Shown here piece by piece: positions 1 to 4,682 of a stretch of DNA of 6,130 nt; positions within the stretch are counted from its first letter, which is position 1, and every line of letters starts with the position of its first letter. This DNA is from an uncultured Clostridium sp. (lineage in GTDB: Bacteria > Bacillota > Clostridia > Lachnospirales > Lachnospiraceae): NCBI GenBank assembly GCA_900551225.1, contig URUZ01000379.1:1-6130 (forward strand), written 5' to 3'. The notes below the pieces were generated by a model, which had not been told where the DNA came from, ran no database searches, and worked only from the letters and a program-made list of their open reading frames with translations. The translations under genes were made by a program, and so were the position numbers.

Positions 1-254
1 TTCCTATAAAGAATGCGATACCAGATGCATTTCCGGTATCGAGGTCTCAGGCAAGGCGCATTAGTATTGGTTTTAATAAATTTGAGGTGGTCGAGTTAGA
101 TTTTAAGGATGTCGAGGATATAGGACAGGCGTTCGCTGATGAAATTTTCAGAGTTTTTCAAAATAGGAATCCCAATATTAAGATAGAAGTAATTAATGCT
201 AATGAAACAGTCAAAAATATGATTGAGAGAGTTAGGAATACCAAAAGAGATTAA
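1..254 (+). CDS. STAS-like (DUF4325) domain protein, C-terminal end only
   Basis: This open frame enters from the left edge (first full codon at 3) and stops with TAA at 252-254, leaving the last 83 residues. The translation contains SRSQARR, then VELDFKDVEDIGQAFADEIF (about 87-149), then IKIEVINANETVKNMIERV. The LDF...IGQAFADEIFRVF pattern and the closing asparagine-rich turn are hallmarks of the DUF4325 STAS-like domain (Pfam PF14213, from memory). Members are small cytoplasmic proteins, or C-terminal domains often paired with a histidine-kinase-type ATPase in the manner of anti-sigma/anti-anti-sigma partners. The biochemical role is unknown. Any partner would lie upstream, outside the window. 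The stretch is about 35% G+C, well below the genes that follow, so it may belong to an acquired segment. The family call is fairly sure; the function is not. Confidence 0.8.
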   Translation, partial: PIKNAIPDAFPVSRSQARRISIGFNKFEVVELDFKDVEDIGQAFADEIFRVFQNRNPNIKIEVINANETVKNMIERVRNTKRD

Positions 255-269
255 TGGTGAGAAAATTAT

Positions 270-322
270 TACAGGCAGCTGAGAAATGGCTTAACCGTCA
301 TTTTACAGCTGCCTGTATTTAT
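270..322 (+). terminator. Hairpin downstream of the STAS-like gene, likely terminator
   Basis: A perfect 12-bp inverted repeat, TACAGGCAGCTG (270-281) and CAGCTGCCTGTA (306-317), encloses a 24-nt loop. Inside the loop, AAATG (284-288) can pair with CATTT (299-303). The hairpin begins 15 bases after the stop codon. The following T-run is short and broken (TTTAT, 318-322), so termination may be inefficient. A transcript-stabilising 3' hairpin is the alternative. Confidence 0.6.
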
Positions 323-370
323 CTCCCAGTCCTGCCGGTGTAGAGCGTGTGGAGGACAGAATAAAACCGT

Positions 371-399
371 TTGTCGGAAGCGGGAATCTGTGGTATATT
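371..399 (+). promoter_or_regulatory. Probable sigma-A promoter of the diguanylate cyclase gene
   Basis: TTGTCG (371-376, 4 of 6 to TTGACA) and TATATT (394-399, 5 of 6 to TATAAT) are separated by 17 bases. TGG directly before the -10 provides the TGn extended -10 feature. Transcription would start near 406 and give a leader of about 75 nt. I see no conserved c-di-GMP riboswitch core in that leader. A second extended -10-like sequence, TGGTACTAT (411-419), lacks a -35 at proper spacing. Confidence 0.6.
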
Positions 400-480
400 T
401 TGGGAATATATGGTACTATGAAGGAAGAGGTATATGCAGTTTGAATACATCTAACCACAGAGTAGAAAAGGATATTTACC

Positions 481-1650
481 ATGAGATTAATGAGGCAGGC
501 CCGGCGTGTTGACGTGCAGGTTTCCATACTGATGATTGTTATAACTGTATTCTGTTCGCTGTGCATCTACGCAGTGTGTTACCGGCTGACCCACAGCGGT
601 ATGATCCACGGTCTGGAGCAGCGTGCATTTGCCATACACGATTTTCTGGAAGAATCTTTGGACAAGAGTACATTTTATGAGATCAACGCCAGGGCGGATA
701 TGGAGAAAAGCTCCTACCGTGAGATGAAGAGTCTGCTGAAGCAGGTCAAAAATGCCAGCAATGTCATGTACCTCTACACGGCCAAGAAAAATGAGCAGGG
801 GGAGTTCATCTATGTGATAGACGGCCTGGATCTGAGCGCCGGAGACTTCCGTTACCCGGGGGACCCGATTGAACATGAGATCACCGTGGATATGGAGCGG
901 GCCCTGGGCGGGGAGCAGGTCCTGCCAAAGGATATTAAAAGCACGGACTGGGGGAAGATTTTTATCACCTATTTCCCGGTTCATGACGGACCGCAGGTGG
1001 TGGGCGTGGTGGGCATTGAATTCGAGGCAGGCCGTCAGTTTAAAACCTATTCCACCATCCGCTGGATTGTGCCCGTGATTGTTGTGCTGGTCAGCCTGCT
1101 GTCCACCGTGACGGCGGTTCTGGTGTTCCGGCGCGTCTCCAATCCCACATTTCACGATATGGCCAACACGGACCAGCTGACTCAGCTTAAGAACCGCAAT
1201 GCTTTTCAGACAGATATCGGCAATCTGCGTCCCGGGCGTTCCCGGCAGAATACGGCCATGATCACCATTGACTTAAATGACCTGAAGCTGGTCAATGACC
1301 GTCTGGGCCACCAGCAGGGAGACTGCTACATCCAGGCCGCGTCCAGGGCCATCCGGGAGACCGTGCTAAAGAGAGGCAGCGCGTACCGCACAGGCGGCGA
1401 TGAGTATGTGATCCTGCTGACCCAGACGTCTCCACGGGAGATCGAGGCGCTCATAGACCAGATCCGGCAGAGGTTTGAGACTTTCTGCCGGGAGGCGTGG
1501 GATGATGTGCCGCTCTCCTTTTCCTGCGGCTATGCGGTGTACGACGAGTCCAGGGACGAGGATATGATGGCATTGTTCTCAAGGGCGGATGAAGCCATGT
1601 ATGAGCAGAAGAAGGCGTACCACAGTATGGTGGATGCAAAGCGTCTGTAG
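481..1650 (+). CDS. Membrane-bound diguanylate cyclase with Cache-like sensor domain (GGDEF family)
   Basis: The 389-residue protein is predicted to make the second messenger c-di-GMP from two GTP. A transmembrane helix lies at about residues 13-36, an extracytoplasmic segment of about 155 residues resembles a single Cache ligand-binding domain, and a second helix spans about 195-217. The GGDEF domain runs from about 228 to the end. It shows DQLTQLKNRNAF (231-242), D264, N272 and D281 (matching PleD D327, N335 and D344), K269, and the active-site motif GGDEY (305-309). The last motif residue is Tyr rather than Phe. The product-inhibition RxxD site is absent: the equivalent residues 296-299 are LKRG. 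The PleD K442/R446 pair is K377 and H381. The chosen ATG follows AAAGGA (467-472) at good spacing; ATG at 490 is a less likely alternative. No c-di-GMP effector gene is adjacent, and the unit appears to be monocistronic. The domain call is sure; activity and ligand are inferred. Confidence 0.93.
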   Translation: MRLMRQARRVDVQVSILMIVITVFCSLCIYAVCYRLTHSGMIHGLEQRAFAIHDFLEESLDKSTFYEINARADMEKSSYREMKSLLKQVKNASNVMYLYTAKKNEQGEFIYVIDGLDLSAGDFRYPGDPIEHEITVDMERALGGEQVLPKDIKSTDWGKIFITYFPVHDGPQVVGVVGIEFEAGRQFKTYSTIRWIVPVIVVLVSLLSTVTAVLVFRRVSNPTFHDMANTDQLTQLKNRNAFQTDIGNLRPGRSRQNTAMITIDLNDLKLVNDRLGHQQGDCYIQAASRAIRETVLKRGSAYRTGGDEYVILLTQTSPREIEALIDQIRQRFETFCREAWDDVPLSFSCGYAVYDESRDEDMMALFSRADEAMYEQKKAYHSMVDAKRL

Positions 1651-1818
1651 CCTAGAGCGTGTCTTAAAATTCATTCCCGCCATCTGCACGCCCCACTTTG
1701 CGGCATATTTGACCCCAATTCAGTCAACGTAGCCCGCTACGCCTCCTTCATCGGGGCCAAATCTCCCACAAAGTGTGACGCACATCTGACGGAAAGCAAT
1801 TTTAAGACACGCTCTAGG
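1651..1818. repeat. 168-bp full-length palindromic element (MITE-like or structured-RNA repeat)
   Basis: The ends are perfect 21-bp inverted repeats: 1651-1671 beginning CCTAGAGCGTGTC, and 1798-1818 ending GACACGCTCTAGG. The symmetry continues inward to the centre at 1734/1735, where CGTAGC (1728-1733) faces GCTACG (1736-1741). In total 62 of 84 opposed positions are Watson-Crick pairs. It holds no credible gene. TA lies just inside each end (ccTAgagcg...cgctcTAgg), compatible with a TA target duplication of an IS630/mariner-type MITE, but this is inference because no transposase or second copy is visible. It starts on the base after the TAG stop of the cyclase gene and ends 105 bases before the LysR gene, so its RNA could also act as a 3' end or insulator for both. 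It lacks a proper T-run on either side and is not a standard intrinsic terminator. Confidence 0.85.
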
Positions 1819-1834
1819 AAATACGGAACATATA

Positions 1835-1852
1835 TCTTCGCAAAACCGAAGA
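1835..1852. promoter_or_regulatory. Inverted repeat, candidate LysR autoregulatory operator
   Basis: TCTTCG (1835-1840) and CGAAGA (1847-1852) form a perfect 6-bp dyad with a 6-nt spacer, CAAAAC. Its centre lies about 60 bases upstream of the transcription start inferred for the LysR gene (about 1903). LysR-type proteins commonly bind a dyad near -65. The spacing does not give a symmetrical T-N11-A, so the assignment is tentative. Confidence 0.3.
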
Positions 1853-1887
1853 AATCCCCCCTCACACTCGTGGGAATATAATGGCTG

Positions 1888-1896
1888 TGGTATAAT
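1888..1896 (+). promoter_or_regulatory. Extended -10 promoter of the LysR-family gene
   Basis: A perfect TATAAT (1891-1896) is preceded by TGG (1888-1890), giving TGn plus a consensus -10. No good TTGACA-like -35 lies 16-18 bases upstream (1868-1873 reads TCGTGG), as is usual for extended -10 promoters or for promoters needing an activator. The start would be near 1903, giving a leader of about 20 nt that carries the ribosome binding site. Confidence 0.65.
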
Positions 1897-1923
1897 TTTA
1901 CCAGACGTGACAGGAGGGGATGA

Positions 1924-2865
1924 ATGGACACAGACAGCTTCAGATACGTGATTGCCATATCAGAATCTAAGAGTATTTCAGCGGCCGCAAGGAAGCTTTT
2001 CATCACCCAGCCGGCCCTGACTAAACACATTAACAAGCTGGAGAAAACACTGGGGGCAGAGCTGTTGGAGCGGGGCGCAGTGCCTGTAAATGTGACGCCC
2101 GCAGGCGAGGTATTTCTGGAATATGCCAGGAAATATATGGCTATGGAGCAGGAGATGAAGGCCAGGATGGAGGCAGTGGCCAAGCAGGAGGCCGGCACCA
2201 TCCGCATCGCCACCACCTCCAGAGGAGGCTGGTACCTCAGCAAGCACATTGGGGAGTACACCCAGGCCCATCCCAATGTGCGGGTGGAGCTGGTCAATGT
2301 GGATGCCAAGAACTGTGAGGAAATGCTGGTAAACGGCCTGGTGGATGTGGGGATCTACACAGACCCCGTGTTGTCGGACCAGATTGAATATGTGCCTCTG
2401 AAGAAGGACCCTCTGATATTTGTGATGCACAGGGACTGCAGCATCCTGGAGGGAAAGGATATCACAGACAACAGTGTTGAGAACCTTCTGGAGCTGGAAG
2501 CAGAGCTGCTGCGCAGAAAGGATGTGCGGTTCGTGCTGTCCACTCCCCAGCACAGTATGCATTATTCGGAACAGGCCTTTTTTGAGCGGTACGGGATTGT
2601 GCCGGAGAACCCCCTTTATGTGGATTATATTGAGACCCGCTACGCATTTGCGTGCAGCGGGGCAGGTGTGGTGCTGGTGCCTATTATCAGCGCCAACCCC
2701 AACGCGGATACGGCCAGGCCCGTATTCTGCGCGCTGAAGGAGGAAAGGCTGTACCGCCACATTGTCATTGCCAGGAAGAAACGCACCAGGATGACCCGGC
2801 CTGCGGAGAGTTTCTGGGATCAGTTTATCGAACTGAGCTATTCAACACATGAAAAATGTTCATAG
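1924..2865 (+). CDS. LysR-family transcriptional regulator
   Basis: At 313 residues it has the normal length for the family. Residues 1-65 form the winged helix-turn-helix: SISAAARKLFITQPALTKHI (17-36) is the recognition unit and LLERGAVPVNVTPAG (47-61) the wing. A linker helix follows (about 62-90). The periplasmic-binding-protein-like effector domain opens with GTIRIATTSRGG (91-102) and continues with LVNGLVDVGIYTD (135-147). This domain senses a small ligand that cannot be named from sequence. AGGAGG (1912-1917) lies 6 bases before the ATG. The gene has its own promoter and ends at a strong terminator, so it is transcribed alone. It is co-directional with the membrane protein/lyase/M20 operon and is the obvious candidate regulator of it. 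The family is certain; the target and ligand are inferred. Confidence 0.95.
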   Translation: MDTDSFRYVIAISESKSISAAARKLFITQPALTKHINKLEKTLGAELLERGAVPVNVTPAGEVFLEYARKYMAMEQEMKARMEAVAKQEAGTIRIATTSRGGWYLSKHIGEYTQAHPNVRVELVNVDAKNCEEMLVNGLVDVGIYTDPVLSDQIEYVPLKKDPLIFVMHRDCSILEGKDITDNSVENLLELEAELLRRKDVRFVLSTPQHSMHYSEQAFFERYGIVPENPLYVDYIETRYAFACSGAGVVLVPIISANPNADTARPVFCALKEERLYRHIVIARKKRTRMTRPAESFWDQFIELSYSTHEKCS

Positions 2866-2887
2866 AACCCATAACAGAATGGAATTG

Positions 2888-2922
2888 CCGCCAATGCCGC
2901 CCGCATTGACGGTTTTTCTTTT
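2888..2922 (+). terminator. Intrinsic terminator after the LysR-family gene
   Basis: CCGCCAATGC (2888-2897) pairs with GCATTGACGG (2903-2912) across a 5-nt loop with a single C.A mismatch. It is followed directly by TTTTTCTTTT (2913-2922). The G+C-rich stem with an immediate T-run is a textbook rho-independent terminator, located 22 bases after the LysR stop codon. Its right arm also contains the -35 of the next promoter. Confidence 0.9.
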
Positions 2923-2935
2923 GCTGTGCTACAGT
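2906..2935 (+). promoter_or_regulatory. Promoter of the membrane protein-lyase-M20 operon
   Basis: TTGACG (2906-2911, 5 of 6) and TACAGT (2930-2935, 4 of 6) are separated by 18 bases. TGC before the -10 supplies the extended TGn element. The start would fall near 2942, leaving a leader of about 18 nt. The -35 sits inside the 3' arm of the LysR terminator. The imperfect -10 and long spacer suit a promoter that needs an activator such as LysR, but that is inference. Confidence 0.6.
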
Positions 2936-2945
2936 AAGCTACATC

Positions 2946-2952
2946 AAGGGGG
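2946..2952 (+). promoter_or_regulatory. Ribosome binding site fixing the start at 2960
   Basis: AAGGGGG at 2946-2952 stands 7 bases before the ATG at 2960. An in-frame ATG at 2849 would overlap the LysR gene, lies upstream of the terminator and promoter, and would translate the terminator hairpin. The start at 2960 is therefore preferred. Confidence 0.75.
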
Positions 2953-2959
2953 TAACAGG

Positions 2960-3721
2960 ATGATTAAATACGCGTGCGATATGAAGGAGGACTCGCCTTA
3001 CAAAGAGCTGTCCAGGACAATCAAACGAATCCGTATCTGCCAGATCACCGGGCTGGGGGCTTCTGCTGTGCTTTTAGCCATGGCCTGGATGAACAGGTCC
3101 AGAGTCATCATATTCCTGTGGATGGCTTACTGCCTGGGCGTGATTCTGGTGTGCGAAATCCTGCGGGGGAATATCTTTAGGGACATGTGCAGAAAAGAGC
3201 AGGAGGGATGGAAACGCTTTCTGGAACAGCTTAAAATGCAGCGCGGAGGCTGGATGCCGGCCAGACTGGGGTATGCCTACAGAAGTGATGAGGCGGGCTG
3301 TGAGCCTGTGCTGTGCTATTTCGGGGACACGGAGCTTTGGGAGCTGGGCCAGGTTCTGAAAAAATACTTTGTCGCCTATGTGTCGGGCCGGATGGTCTAC
3401 GCCTATGAGTTTGAGGATCTGAATCCGGGACAGGCCAGAGTCCACAAGCGGGACATGCTGACCTGGGAGACATCAGAGCAGCCTCACCAGCGGTATCTCT
3501 GCGAGGAGGCTGGGAGATGCGGCCGCTACCTGGCGGTGGAGAATTTCATCTACGATATGGCGCTGTTGAACATGATAAGGGGGAGGCCCAACCAGTCCTG
3601 CAACACAGTGAGGGCATTAAGTCTCATGAAGAAGGAGGAGGTGTATCTGGCCAGAACCGGGGACGGGGCGGTGCTGGCGGTTCCCGGGAGGACCGGGGCC
3701 AGGGTAAATGTTGGCTGCTGA
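2960..3721 (+). CDS. Two-helix membrane protein of unknown function
   Basis: I do not recognise this 253-residue protein. It starts with a charged, basic N-terminus (residues 1-26, with KRIRIC at 22-27). Two closely spaced hydrophobic helices follow at about 25-44 and 49-68, joined by the short turn MNRSR, so both ends should face the cytoplasm. The remaining 185 residues form a soluble domain with a basic helix after the membrane (FRDMCRKEQEGWKRFLEQLKM, about 73-93). That domain contains GDTELWELGQVLKKYFVAYV (122-141) and MVYAYEFEDLNPGQARVHKRD (145-165). It has eight cysteines with no clear CxxC metal motif, and no kinase, GGDEF or transporter motif is visible. It is the first gene of the operon, with the lyase gene 22 bases downstream. 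A sensory, scaffold or envelope role would be a guess. It is a real gene by its ribosome binding site, promoter, coding character and operon position. Confidence 0.8.
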   Translation: MIKYACDMKEDSPYKELSRTIKRIRICQITGLGASAVLLAMAWMNRSRVIIFLWMAYCLGVILVCEILRGNIFRDMCRKEQEGWKRFLEQLKMQRGGWMPARLGYAYRSDEAGCEPVLCYFGDTELWELGQVLKKYFVAYVSGRMVYAYEFEDLNPGQARVHKRDMLTWETSEQPHQRYLCEEAGRCGRYLAVENFIYDMALLNMIRGRPNQSCNTVRALSLMKKEEVYLARTGDGAVLAVPGRTGARVNVGC

Positions 3722-3743
3722 ATAAAATGGAGGAGGTCATTGT

Positions 3744-4679
3744 ATGCTGAGTTATCCAAGAAAGATTACAATCTGCGAGGTGAGCACCAGGGACGGGTTC
3801 CAGAGTCTGCCCTTTGAGGTGGAGACTGAGGACAAGCTATGCCTGCTGGACAAGATCGCGGACGCAGGGATCACGGAAATCGAGGTAGGGTCCTTTGTGC
3901 CGGGCAGAACCGGGGGACTGTGGCAGATGAGCAAAACGCCGGAGGTATTTGCCAGGATGAACCGGCGGCCTGGAGTGGTCTACCGGGCGCTGCTTCAGAC
4001 GCCGGAGGGCGCTGCCCAGGCAGTGGAATCCGGGTGCAGAAAGTTTAAGATCAACATTTCCGGCAGTGAGAAGCATTACAGTCTGATGACAGGCAGGAGC
4101 ATCCGCCATGGAGTGGAGGGATTTAAGGAGATCGGGAAGATTGCCGCGGCTGGCGGAGCGGCGCTGCTGGGTTCTATTTCCCTGGCATTTATGTCCCCCT
4201 ACGACGGACAGGTGCCGCTGGACCGGCTGAAGATGATCATTGAGGGCTTCCTGGACTGCGGTGTTACCGAGATCTCTCTGAATGATACGGCGGGAATGGC
4301 GGCGCCTGTGCAGGTGGGCCGGTATTTCTCAGCCATGCAGAAGGAGTTCCCCCAGGTAGAGGCCTGGGCCTTCCACCCTCACAATACAAGGGGAATGGGG
4401 CTGGCCAACACCGTGGCTGCCCTGGATGCGGGGATTTCGAAGGTGGATGCTTCGCTGGCCGGAATCGGCGGCTGCAGTGTGTTTAAAAATGCCAGCGGCA
4501 ACATTTCCACAGAGGATCTGCTGTACCTGCTGGATGGCATGGGGATTGAGACCGGCGTGGATATGGCCGGGCTGATCCGGGCGGGGGAGCTGGTGGAGGA
4601 GCTGGTGAAGCACAGGGGCTGCGACAGCTATATCCAGAGAATTGAGAAACTGAAAAAAGCGGGAGAGGGGGTGGAGTAG
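3744..4679 (+). CDS. Hydroxymethylglutaryl-CoA lyase-like enzyme (HMGL/DRE-TIM family)
   Basis: The 311-residue TIM-barrel enzyme is typical in length for HMG-CoA lyases, which cleave a 3-hydroxy-3-methylglutaryl-CoA-type ester to acetyl-CoA and a keto acid. Aligned by eye to human HMGCL, the key residues are present: E12, R16 and D17 in EVSTRDGFQ (12-20), E47, D181 in SLNDTAG (178-184), the metal ligands H211 and H213 in FHPHNTRG, C244 in GIGGCSVFKNASGN (240-253), and N253. The catalytic-cysteine loop separates it from isopropylmalate and homocitrate synthases. Differences around the active site, RDGFQ for RDGLQ, SLND for SLGD and VPGRTGGLWQM (52-62) in a substrate-facing loop, leave the true acyl-CoA open. 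Related 3-hydroxyacyl-CoA substrates are possible. AGGAGGT (3731-3737) is 6 bases before the start. Only 3 bases separate its stop from the M20 gene. The family is sure; the substrate is not. Confidence 0.88.
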   Translation: MLSYPRKITICEVSTRDGFQSLPFEVETEDKLCLLDKIADAGITEIEVGSFVPGRTGGLWQMSKTPEVFARMNRRPGVVYRALLQTPEGAAQAVESGCRKFKINISGSEKHYSLMTGRSIRHGVEGFKEIGKIAAAGGAALLGSISLAFMSPYDGQVPLDRLKMIIEGFLDCGVTEISLNDTAGMAAPVQVGRYFSAMQKEFPQVEAWAFHPHNTRGMGLANTVAALDAGISKVDASLAGIGGCSVFKNASGNISTEDLLYLLDGMGIETGVDMAGLIRAGELVEELVKHRGCDSYIQRIEKLKKAGEGVE

Positions 4680-4682
4680 GGC

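Noticed and set aside
341..350. TAGAGCGTGT, identical to 10 bases near the ends of the palindromic element, as a remnant of another copy
   Set aside because: The match stops at 10 bases on both sides and no partner arm lies nearby. Chance is a sufficient explanation.
406..480. c-di-GMP riboswitch in the cyclase leader
   Set aside because: The leader is short, lacks the conserved GEMM core and shows no pair of stable stems.
487..1155. Open frame on the - strand opposite the cyclase N-terminus
   Set aside because: It lies opposite a well-supported sensor domain, has no ribosome binding site context and has antisense-type composition.
1978..2760. Open frame of 260 codons on the - strand opposite the LysR gene
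   Set aside because: The sense frame is a complete LysR protein with ribosome binding site and promoter. The antisense product has low-complexity His/Leu/Gln content and no family features.
2849..2959. N-terminal extension of the membrane protein from an ATG at 2849
   Set aside because: It overlaps the LysR gene, runs through the terminator hairpin, lies upstream of the inferred promoter and has no ribosome binding site of its own. ATG 2960 has AAGGGGG at 7 bases.
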